From Antilocapra americana (lineage: Eukaryota; Chordata; Mammalia; Artiodactyla; Antilocapridae): a DNA stretch of 64,000 nucleotides. Under the pieces are notes generated by a model. The model was not told the DNA's origin. It did no database searches and worked only from the letters and a program-made list of their open reading frames with translations. This document shows, in pieces, positions 21,677-30,257 of this stretch (position 1 is its first letter; every line of letters starts with the position of its first letter). Where the stretch lies: the NCBI GenBank assembly GCA_007570785.1, contig ML664161.1:8440352-8504351 (forward strand), in the 5' to 3' direction. A program made the translations under genes and the position numbers.

Positions 21677-21941
21677 CTGTGTGTGTGTGTGCGTGCACGC
21701 AGTGTGTCTGATTCTTTGTGACCCCATGGACTGTAGCCCAGCAGGCTCCTCTGTCCATGGGATTTTCCAGCAAGAATACTGGAGTGGATTGCTATTTCCT
21801 TCTCCAGCGGATCTACCCCACCCAGGGATCAAGAGATGTCTCTTGCATCTCCTGCTTTTGGCAGGCGGATTCTTTACCACTGTGCCATTGGTCTCCTGCA
21901 TTGCAGGCGGATTCTTTACCAGCTGAGCCACCAGGGAAGCC
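21677..21941 (-). mobile_element. Bov-tA SINE with duplicated head segment
   Basis: Antisense Bov-tA led on plus by a (GT)n run. The tRNA-head block is present twice: tctcctgcttttggcaggcg from 21848 and tctcctgcattgcaggcgga from 21892, a period of 44 bases. Each copy contains gcggattctttacca and ends in a variant of gagccac. This extends the element to about 265 bases. Confidence 0.88.
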
Positions 21942-22299
21942 ACTGCACCACCTGCGAAGTCCAAATGCCATCCTACATTTGTAAATTTAGAAAAAATCAA
22001 ATTTTCTACCTAATGTCAAAACATATACCTAAAAAGTATGATTATCAAAGGCATATAGCCCATTATCCCTAGTTGTAACTAGCTCTGTTGCCTGAAGCTT
22101 TCCTATTGCTTCTCATCACTGAGGTCTCAAAGAATGCCATACTTATTAAAGAATTCCTCTTAGGAAAAATTAATTTCTCCTTCATCCATATTTCCATAAG
22201 GCCCCACCTCCATGTCTCTTCCACCAGTGATTTGCTTGGTTATTTAGGGATGTCACTCCTGCTAGATCTGGGGTGGAGTGGGGAGAGCTTTGTGAAAGA

Positions 22300-22745
22300 G
22301 TGGAACTAACATTTATTGTGTCATTTCTATGTTCCAGTTGTTATTTAGTCACTAAGCTGGGTCCAACCCTTTTACAATCCCATGGACTATAACCCACCAG
22401 GCTCCTCTGTCCATGAGATGCTCCAGGTAAGAATACTGGAGTGAGTTGCCATTTCCTTCTCCAGGGGATCTTCCCAATCCAGGGATTGAACCTGTATCTC
22501 CTGCACTGGCAGGCATATTCTTTACCACTGAGGCACTGGGAAATCCCAGGCTCTAAGCTAAATGCTTTACAGGCATTGTTTCCTGCAGCCCCCACAATAA
22601 TCCCATGAGATAGGTATTATTTTTATCCCCATTCTACAGCTAGGGAAACCAAGGTATAGGGAACTTTTAAGTTACTTGTCTCAGACCACATGGTGCTTGA
22701 GTCCTCAGGATTTGAATCCTAGCTCTCAGGCTCCTAGGACAAGGA
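22300..22745 (-). repeat. MIR SINE split by a Bov-tA
   Basis: Antisense MIR: aactaacatttattgtg, ctatgttccag before 22338, then ggctctaagctaaatgctttac, atcccatgagataggtatta, ccccattctacagctaggga, agttacttgtctcagacca and tttgaatcctagctctcag after 22548. Joining the two parts restores the usual MIR order, so the Bov-tA landed inside it. Confidence 0.85.
22338..22548 (-). mobile_element. Bov-tA SINE inserted in MIR
   Basis: Antisense Bov-tA (caatcccatggactataacc, gtaagaatactggagtgag, ctgcactggcaggcatattc) ending with the head complement ctgggaaatccc. A short ccag is present at both junctions; a longer TSD is not evident. Confidence 0.92.
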
Positions 22746-23547
22746 CTGTGGTCTTCACTCCTGGTGAGGAACTTATGGGGCTCAACAGTGCCTTACTGTG
22801 ATTTACCTTACTTGCTTTACAAGACCTCCTTTGATTCATCACTGCCCCATCACCCTACATTTCCAGACAAGACAGTGGCAGATTGGGGATGGGACTGGGG
22901 TTAGGGTAAAAAATCTTTGCTCCATGTTCCTAGCTTTGAAATATTTAGCATCCACAATATTCTATCAGGTGATTCGCTTTTTCCTTAAGATAATATGATT
23001 TTGGAACCCACACCTCAGTCCTCTGCTACCTCCCCAATCTCCTTATTTCAAAGGACTCTTTCATCAGAATTCAGATAGAAAATACTGCAGGAAAAGACCA
23101 ATGAAATGAGTAAACTGGCTGCAAATTCAAAATGCCACAGACTGTCCACTGCACTTCTACAAGGTTATTTCTGAAAGTAGTTAAATGGCACAGCAGAACA
23201 ACTCAATAAGTAAAACATTCATTATAATAATCTTCTTTTCTGGAAATATTTACATGTTTTGAATAAAATGAATCACATCAATTCAGCTCACATCTAATTG
23301 TACACTACAATGAGCAGTGGAGACGCAAAAGTGAAACAAACACAGTCAGTGACCTCTCATAGGAAAGACAGCGATAAAATAATCGAAAACCCAGTGATTC
23401 TATGTAAAATCCATTCATAACAAAGAGTGTAAACAAAAATAGACTAGGTTAGTATGAAGATTCCAAGCAGGAGCTAAGAGTTCCCTGGTATCTCTTTGTC
23501 CATATGCTTTGTTGATTAGCAAAGGCTTTAAGCAACAATAAGACCAC
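22746..23547. other. Unique stretch
   Basis: No repeat family or exon recognised. Confidence 0.4.
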
Positions 23548-23934
23548 TTCAAGATAAAGACTTGAATGTAAGACCTGAAACCATAAAACTCCTAGAAGAA
23601 AATATAGGCAGTATGCACTTTGACAGTGGTCTTAGCGATATGTTTCTGGATTCGTCTCCTCAGGCAAGGGAAACAAAAGCAAAAATGAACAAATGGGACT
23701 AAATCAAACTAAAAAGTTTCTGAACAGCAAAGGAAACTATCAATGAAATGAAAAGACAACCTACCAAATGGGAGAAAATATGTATAAACCATATATTCAA
23801 TAAAGGGTTGACATCTAAAATACTCATAAAACTAAACAACAAAAAAACAAACAACCCAATTTAAAAATGGGCAGAGGAGATGAATAAACATTTTTTTAAG
23901 AAGACATACAGACAGCTAATGGGCACATGAAAAA

Positions 23935-24189
23935 ATGTTCAACATCACTAATTATTACGGAAATCCAAATCTAACTACAATTAGGTATCACCATATGCCT
24001 GTTAGAAAGGCTATGATCAAAAAGGCAAGAAATAACAAGCTGACAAGGAAGTGGAGAAAGGGGAAGCTTCATGCACTGTTGATGGGACTGAAATTGCTGC
24101 AGGCATTTTGGGAAACAGTGTGGAGATCCCTCAAAAAATTAAGTATAGAACTGCTGTATGATCCAGCTATCCTATTTCTGCATATTTAG
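23935..24189 (+). pseudogene. L1 ORF2 C-terminal fragment
   Basis: An 84-residue open segment contains YHHMPVRKAMIKKARNN and LLYDPAILFLHI, matching the order of the ORF2 end (the [14 protein letters not shown] block is visible in the younger L1 at 36.2 kb). Stops flank it. It is an old relic. Confidence 0.85.
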
Positions 24190-24312
24190 CCAAAGAATAA
24201 AAAACACTAATTAAAAAAGATATATGCACCTCTGTGTTCATTACAGCATTATTTATAATGGATATGGAAACAATCTAAGTGCCCATGAATGAATGAATGG
24301 ATAAAGAAGATG

Positions 24313-24690
24313 CAGTATCCTCATATTAGATGCATGAACTTGGCCAATCACTTCTCTGAGGCCTAGCATTCTAGTCTGTAAATGTGAGTATCAATAATGT
24401 TGTTTGGCTTGCAAACGAGGTCATGGGTGGGAAGACAATGTAAAAGTGCATGGCATTCCTAGACATAAATATTAACTGGTGGACAGTTTAACCTCTCATG
24501 CTACAATGTTACTGATTCAAATGGAGAAGTCCTGTGGAGGCTCAGGAATACTGAAACCATGAGAATGTCTGGTGACTAACTTTAGTGACCACTAATAAGT
24601 TGGAAAATACATTTTTAAATATGCCTTTTAAAGTGGATAAAGAGTGGATTTAAACAACTTTGTAAAATAAATGACTGTTAAAAAAAAAAG
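24313..24690 (+). mobile_element. Polyadenylated retrocopy of an unknown transcript, inside L1
   Basis: This segment breaks the L1 between ataaagaagatg and tgataattacaatggga. It ends in AATAAA (24666-24671) followed 8 bases later by a run of ten A (24680-24689), and aagatg flanks it at 24307-24312 and 24688-24693. These are marks of LINE-mediated retroposition of an mRNA 3' end. Its first third (cttggccaatcacttctctg, ctagtctgtaaatg) resembles a sense MIR, so the parent 3' UTR probably contained one. The parent gene is not recognised. Confidence 0.75.
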
Positions 24691-25016
24691 ATGTGATAAT
24701 TACAATGGGATATTACTCAGCCATGAAAAAGATGAAATCCTGCCTTTTGAACAGTATAACTGGACCTTGAGGATATTATGTTACGTGAAAACAAATACTA
24801 TATGATTTCACTCATTTGTGAAATATAAAAAACAAACTAAAAAGCAAAAAAAAAATAATAAACAAACCAAACACATAGCTACAGAAAAAGTAGTGAACTG
24901 CTAGAGTGAAAGGGCTGGGGGGCAGGGGGGATGATGGGGAGGGTGAAATGGATAAAGGGGATCAAATATATGGAGATAGATGTAACTAAAAACGTTGGTG
25001 GCTATAGTGTATACAG

Positions 25017-25098
25017 GGGCTTCCCAAGTGGCACTAGTAGGTAAAGAACCTGCCTGCCAAAGCAGGAGATGTAAGAGATGTGGGTTGGAAAGATCGTT
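25017..25098 (+). mobile_element. Bov-tA head fragment
   Basis: ggggcttcccaagtggcact followed by taaagaacctgcctgcc and gagatgtgggtt is the 5' half of a Bov-tA; the Bov-A body is absent after gaaagatcg. It sits at the 3' end of the L1. Confidence 0.85.
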
Positions 25099-25931
25099 TT
25101 CATCTACACTTGACATTTCAAAGGAATTGTTACGCAGAATCACACGGAAGCTGGCGCTTGTGCAAAGAACTGACAAAACTTTTAGCACTGTCTTCCCCTG
25201 TGCCGGTTCCTCTCTGCACTGGCTTCTCCCTCCCACTCCACCACCTTCCTTTTCCCATGTTTATTCCTTATTTTCCTTCATCCAAATTCACTTACTGTCT
25301 GAAAGAGCCTTTGAAAAAAAAAAATTAACTGCTGAATACTGAACTTTGATTTTCCTGTCCTTAATACAAAGTTTGTCAGTTTATGCCCTTAGAAGTCTCT
25401 CCCTCTCTCAACAAAAGAGCTGACCAAATGGAGTTACTTTTATTTCCCTGTTGCTCTTGGCTGATTTTCTTTTGTGCGTCAGAGGCTTTCAAAAGGTTCC
25501 CAACTCCAGATCCAAAAAGTGCAAAAAAATGATTGAGTACAAAATAAAATATTCCTCTCATCCAGAGCGGAGCCTGAGGTCACAGACTGGGGAAGGAATT
25601 GGGGTTCTGGAGCCCTAAGCAGCAAGATTTCCCGTGGCCTATGGTCAGCCACAAGCTTCTGTTCTGTCCACCTGGGATAAAACCCAGGCCTTCATTTGGC
25701 AGATTAGCTCTGGGATGGTCATAATGATTATTAAAACACAGAAGTGTTTCCTCTCTGATTGGCAAATACTGCCTCCGCATACACACATCCTGGTCTCCAC
25801 AGACCCTTTCAGGATCCCTGTCCAAAACTACTCACAATCAAGATGCAAGGAGACCAGCAGAGAGTCTCCAGAACCCTGTTTCAGTGCTCACAGAGCCTGA
25901 CAAAACCACACTCCACTTTAATTTCCGCTAT
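25099..25931. other. Unique stretch
   Basis: No family recognised. Several 80-115-residue ORFs overlap on both strands and show no motif. Confidence 0.4.
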
Positions 25932-25939
25932 TGAAAAAT

Positions 25940-26080
25940 GTGTGCACGTTTGTGTGTGTGAAAGTTGCTCAGTCATGTCCCGCTCTTTGCGACCCCATGG
26001 ACTGTAGCCCACCAGGCTCCTCTGTCCATGGGATTTCCTAGGCAAGTATTGGAGAGGGTTGCCATTTCCTTCTCTAGCTG
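25940..26080 (-). mobile_element. Bov-A type SINE fragment with TSD
   Basis: Only the Bov-A part is present (gcgaccccatggactgtagc, ctgtccatgggatttcc, gttgccatttccttctc). tgaaaaat flanks it at 25932-25939 and 26079-26086 and is probably the TSD, so the element inserted 5'-truncated. A (GT)n run lies at its 3' side. Confidence 0.85.
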
Positions 26081-26220
26081 AAAAATAAAGGAGTTGAATT
26101 GGTTGTCTGAGTTGCACTTCGATTACAATTATGCCAAGTTATTTATCCCTAAGGATGAGGACAAGACAGTAATACAACAATACAAAAAAAATGTATTTGT
26201 TAGGAGGGTGGAATCTCTGG

Positions 26221-26240
26221 CTTTTTTTTTTTTTTTTTTT
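26221..26240. repeat. Poly-T run
   Basis: An uninterrupted run of about 20 T, beginning in cttttt and ending before ctgatgag. No antisense retroelement is seen attached to it. Confidence 0.8.
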
Positions 26241-26249
26241 CTGATGAGA

Positions 26250-26485
26250 CAGCAGTGCCAAAACCCTGGATTCGAGATGCCTGCGATGGAATCCCAGCTC
26301 TGCCATGGGATAGATGAATGATCTCACTGTGCCTCCAATGACCTCATCTATAAAAGGGGCTGGTAGGACTATTACATACCTACTTCATGGGCTTGTTTTG
26401 AGCATAAAATGTGCTCATGTGTGTAAAATGTTTAGAATAAGTGTCTGGTGCACAGAAAGTATCTTTAAGTGTTGATTGAATAAAC
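26250..26485 (+). repeat. MIR SINE, sense
   Basis: Sense MIR order: gccaaaaccctggattcgag, atcccagctctgcca, tctcactgtgcctccaatga, cctcatctataaaagggg, cattacatacc-like block, ctggtgcacagaaagtatc and ttgattgaataaac. Nearly complete. Confidence 0.85.
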
Positions 26486-27151
26486 AAATCATTTTGTATT
26501 CTGTCACAGAATGTTTGTTCAATAAATTAAAAAATTAAGCAAGTTTCACAACGCAAAGGAAAAAATGAAGCAACTGTGACACTATGAAACACATACTATA
26601 CACTTTTATTTAAAAACCCAGCATTAAAACATCTGGGATATAGATTTTACACTGGCCTGTGAATTTAGGGAAACTAACACATTGGAAGTCATTTCCACTA
26701 CAGTATGAGATAGGATTTGTACCATCCCTTTTCTAATCAGAAATGTCACAGGCTTATGAGAAATTTAGGGTATGAGTTTCTCATTTTAACCCTGCAAAAA
26801 CATTTATCCATACCCTGGAGGGAGAATACATTTTATTTTGTAGTGCTAAGACTTAAAGAATTAAAAACATAAAACCAGGCCCTGCACACCGTGACTCAAA
26901 CTAAGAGTTTAAAGGGTCATATCTTATGTACTGGGTCCTCTGGGTCCATCAATGTTTAGTAAACATCTAGAATGGAAAGGAGACTGCTACACTTAGCAGC
27001 TAGCTCCATCAAAACTCCTTTTAGTTATTAAAAGGGTGCCCAGCCTGAGCTCAAGCATAATTTGGAAACATTATGCCTAGAGCTGCTAAGGAGACAAAGG
27101 AATTTCATCTTTCTGTTAGAGATTAAGGAGAGGAAACTACCAACAACTCTA
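26486..27151. other. Unique stretch
   Basis: AT-rich, no repeat or exon recognised. Confidence 0.4.
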
Positions 27152-27281
27152 GGGAATTCCCTGGCTGTCCAATGCTTAGGACTCCACACTCTCACTGCTC
27201 AGGACACGGGTTCAATCCCTTGTCTGGGAACTAAGATCCTACAAGTCACCGGCACAGCCAAAAAACAAACAAAAAAACTCC
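27152..27281 (+). mobile_element. CHR-type SINE
   Basis: gggaattccctggctgtcca, acgggttcaatcccttg, ggaactaagatcctac and cacagccaaaaaacaaac give the standard order of a CHR-type SINE with an A-rich tail. Possible TSD aactctag / aactccct is weak. Confidence 0.88.
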
Positions 27282-27365
27282 CTCACCTGTTTCTCCCACC
27301 TCATAGCTAAGTAAGCCTCATAGTAACTTTATACATGAATTTAAATAGGTCCCAAGCTTATCCTC

Positions 27366-27575
27366 TGGGTTTCCCAGGTGGTAAAAAACCTGCCTGCCAA
27401 TGCAAGGAACTTAAGAGATGAGGTTCAATCACTGAGTCAGGAAGATTCCCTGGAGGAGGGCCCAGAAACCCACTCAAATATTCTCACTTGGAGAATCCCA
27501 TAGACAGAGGAGCCTGATGGGCTATAGCCAGCAGGGTTGCAAAGAATTGGACACGACTGAAGCAACCTAGTACAC
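27366..27575 (+). mobile_element. Bov-tA SINE with TSD
   Basis: gggtttcccaggtggtaaaa through gagaatcccatagacagagg and aattggacacgactgaagc. Flanks aagcttatcctc (27354-27365) and aagtttatcctc (27576-27587) match at 11 of 12. Full length apart from a short deletion in the A-box region. Confidence 0.93.
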
Positions 27576-27794
27576 AAGTTTATCCTCAGAGAGTAATGTA
27601 TTAGGCCTTTCCTGATGGGGATAAAATTTACTAAACACAGTCTGGTTATACCTTTCCAACTTTCTTCTTTAAAAGTGCATTTCTCAAAAATAATGAGAAG
27701 GAACTCAAACTTCGCTTAGTGAGAAAACTAAAGCTTGTATTGTAGCCATTATCATTGAAATGTTATTAAAGCTCTTAAAAAATGAAGTTTTGTG

Positions 27795-27912
27795 GAGGGA
27801 TAGTTGTGATGGGAGTACAATAATACAAAAGTACTTAATGCCACTGAATTACATACTGAAAAATGGTTAAAATGAAAAATTTTATGTTCTGTGTATCAAC
27901 ACAATAAAAATA
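27795..27912 (+). mobile_element. Old L1 3' terminus
   Basis: taatgccactgaattacata, gaaaaatggttaaaatgaaa, attttatgttctgtg and acacaataaaaataaa match in order the very end of old L1M elements. Only the last ~120 bases are present. Confidence 0.75.
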
Positions 27913-28799
27913 AAATAACATGGAAAACCCTGTAAGAGTTAAAGGTAAATGAATTTTATAACAAATCATTTTTAATTAAGAAATGCACATTTAGTAATCA
28001 AACACCCTCCAAGGAGCAGGGTCCCCCACTGCCTAGTTGTAAGCGAATCAACAAGCTTAAATACAGCACTTCTAGCCATGGTTCCCAAACACTCTAACAT
28101 CAGGTACAAACATGTTAGACACACCTTTCTCAAAGCCTTAACTACTCACACTTTTCATATGGATTGTGAGTTATACTAGGTCCTGAGAAGACAGGCAAGG
28201 AGCTCAGACAATTAGTGAAAAGATCCTCAAACAACATTTAAAGGCTGTGTACAAACTCAAGCTAAAAGACTGTGCCCTATTCATTTGTACGTTATCATAA
28301 AACATTTAATACTGAAAGAAAATCTTATTCAAAGAGGCAGTGTGTAATTGTGGAGTCTGTTAATAGTTCAAGCTATAGATTCATTTCATTCTTTACACTT
28401 TCATTGCGCCATCGTTAGTTAGCCATTTAACATAGCACCGAGGTCTGGGGATACCTGCCCTCCCCAAGCCCTGAGAAAGCACTCAAAGGGCGGTCTAAAC
28501 TGTAGCCCTGGCAAGTAAAGTAAGGGAACTCCTCATTTCGGGGAAAAACCTAGGGATAATCAAACGCAGAAGCGTTTGTGGTCCTTAAGAATCTACTTGC
28601 GTTTAGTACTTTACAAAGAAAGCAAAGAGGGCAATAATCCGAAACTAGGAGAGCACATACAGGCGTGGCAACAGCTCTGGACTGACTCTACAGGTTCTGA
28701 AGGGCCTCACACAATCCTCTCCTAGGCTTGAAGCTCCACGCTCTTGGATCTGAGACCTGAGTCCCACATACCTGAAGCTGGAGCCCCTTTATACACACC
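27913..28799. other. Unique stretch upstream of the CpG island
   Basis: No repeat family recognised. Base composition becomes more GC-rich towards 28.8 kb. A 7-bp perfect inverted repeat lies at 28561-28578 (caaacgc-agaa-gcgtttg). Confidence 0.45.
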
Positions 28800-29690
28800 C
28801 AGGTCCTTGCGCCCTTATCCCTGCCCCGCCCCGGCGTCATCACTTCGCGGGCGCCGCAGCGGGCAGCGGTGTGGCCACACGCCCAGGACGGTGCACCTGG
28901 CGGGCTGGGCGCTCAGCCTCGGAACGCAGCACTTCCTGGTTGGTTTGGGATACTGGTCCCGCCGCGACCGCCGCCCCGGTCATCCCACAGCACACGCGAA
29001 CCCCGGGGGCGCGAGATGACCTAGGGTCACCAGACACACTTGTACCGCGGGCCCCGCGGCGAGCCAGACGGATACACCTGCAGAAGACGCCCCCAACTTC
29101 GGCCGGGAGCCAGCGCGGCTCTGCAGTCCGGAGCCACGTGCCCCGGCAAAAGTGCGCGCCGAAGTTGACGGCGTCGACTCTGCAGGAATCCGGGCCGAAG
29201 GCATGCACTGCAGGCCCCCGAAGGCTGCCAGGGAGGCCGGCCCCGCGAGGCCGCAGGGAGCCGGTGCCCGCCGCCGCCAAGGCCGCGTCCAAGTTGGGCG
29301 GGGAGCGGCCGGCTGCCGGGGGCCGTCGGGAGGAGGGCCGGAGAGCGAGCGCGGCGGAAACCCGCTCCCGCCGGGGCTGCGCGCGCCCCCGGCGGCCGCC
29401 GCGCGGCTCCTACCTGCGGCGTGAGGGCGGCCTCGGGAGCCTGCGCGGTGGCGGCGGGTCCTCGGGGCTCCGGCGCAGCTGGCACCGCTGGAGGCAGGGG
29501 AGCAGGGAAAGAGGCAGGGCCGGAGCGGGGGCCGCGCCGCCGCCCGGAACTCCGCGCCGGGATTCGCGCTGGCCCGGCGGGGGTGGGGCGAGGCGGTGCC
29601 CGGCGCGGCGCGTCTCCGCGCAGGCTGGACGCCCCCGCTGGGGAGGAGGGCTCCGGCCCCTAAACCTCTTTCCTGGTCCGTGTTTCTGAC
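28800..29690. promoter_or_regulatory. CpG island, candidate gene promoter
   Basis: This is the only long stretch in the window with very high GC content and dense, undepleted CpG; the flanks are AT-rich. Such islands normally mark transcription starts and unmethylated germline DNA. Sites visible: ccccgcccc (28824-28832) and gggcgggg (29296-29303), both GC boxes for SP/KLF factors; cgtca (28835-28839), a CRE half site; CACGTG (29135-29140), an E-box; and cttcctg, an ETS-type core, near 28933. Long ORFs on four frames (150-272 residues) result from few stop codons in GC-rich DNA. The gene is not recognised. Confidence 0.8.
29414..29690 (-). other. Candidate untranslated first exon (minus strand)
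   Basis: On the minus strand, GCCGCAG|GTAGGAG puts a good splice donor at 29414/29413 (plus: ctcctacctgcggc) in the centre of the CpG island. The exon would start somewhere near 29.6-29.7 kb; no TATA box is seen, which is usual for CpG promoters. A 105-residue minus ORF (29410-29727) runs past the donor and lacks any motif, so I read the exon as 5' UTR. The gene would extend to lower coordinates, but no second exon was identified. Start is uncertain. Confidence 0.4.
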
Positions 29691-29734
29691 TCTTTTCTCC
29701 CGAAGTTTCATAATACAACGGCATCAATCTAGGG

Positions 29735-30090
29735 CACGTTCACTAGCATTACTATTATTATTATTATCATCGGGCACTCTTGAGCCGCCCAGGGTGCAGG
29801 CACGGTTGTAGCTTTGCCTACATAATCTTAATCTCGTCTACTGCAGTTGGTAGCCACACATGGTCTATTTTACAAGTAAGAAACAGGAGCCAGAAAGTGA
29901 AACAACTTGCAGAGGTGACACAAGAACTGGGATCTTTGTTGAGGTCCTCTGTAAACCTTCTTCCAACTCCCTGGCTTCATGTGATATCAGTCATTTACAA
30001 GCAAAGAAAGTGAGACTCTGAAAAGTGAAGTGACCAGCTTAAGGTCATCCAATCAAGAACGCAGAAGACGGGAATTTGTATCTTGATGTC
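29735..30090 (-). repeat. MIR-like relics, antisense
   Basis: gtgcaggcacggttgtagc, cctacataatcttaatc, tctattttacaagtaagaaa, gtgaaacaacttgcagagg and ctgggatctttgttgagg follow the antisense MIR order; tttacaagcaaagaaagtga and aagtgaccagcttaaggtc suggest a second one. A short (ATT)n tract sits at about 29752-29769. The donor-like caagtaaga at 29873 lies in this MIR and is discounted. Confidence 0.6.
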
Positions 30091-30167
30091 TCTGAAGCTC
30101 AAACTTCAGAAATCTTAGTATAAAATAATAAATCGGGAGTAAAGCATGGAAAAGTCCATTCCACCCA

Positions 30168-30257
30168 TTGTTGTTCAGTTGCTCAGTCATGTCTGACCGT
30201 TTGCAACCCCATGGACTGCAGCCTGCCAGACTTCCCTGTCCTTCACCATCTCCCATG
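30168..30257 (-). mobile_element. Short BovB 3' end, antisense
   Basis: ttgttcagttgctcagtcat, ccatggactgcagcctgcc and ccttcaccatctccca are the BovB 3' terminus. About 90 bases, heavily 5'-truncated. The ggactgcagc variant distinguishes BovB from the Bov-tA body (gtagc), so it is called BovB. Confidence 0.75.

Larger units (their letters stand above)
23548..25016 (+). mobile_element. Old L1 3' end, sense, split by a retrocopy
   Basis: The order of blocks is that of the L1 ORF2 end and 3' UTR: ctgaaaccataaaactccta, gaagaaaatataggcagta, cacatgaaaaaatgttcaac, ttatttataatggatatgga and gatattactcagccatgaa. At 24313-24690 a foreign polyadenylated segment interrupts it. A G-rich tract in the 3' UTR (24912-24943) has five runs of three or more G. 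Confidence 0.9.

Noticed and set aside
28871..29689. 272-residue ORF on plus and 243-residue ORF on minus in the CpG island
   Set aside because: Both cover the same GC-rich DNA on opposite strands, are rich in R, G, P and A and show no domain. Stop codons are rare in such composition, so they are expected by chance.
29868..29884. Splice donor caagtaaga downstream of the CpG island
   Set aside because: It falls inside an antisense MIR at the usual ttttacagatgaggaaa block, so a donor-like match is a by-product.
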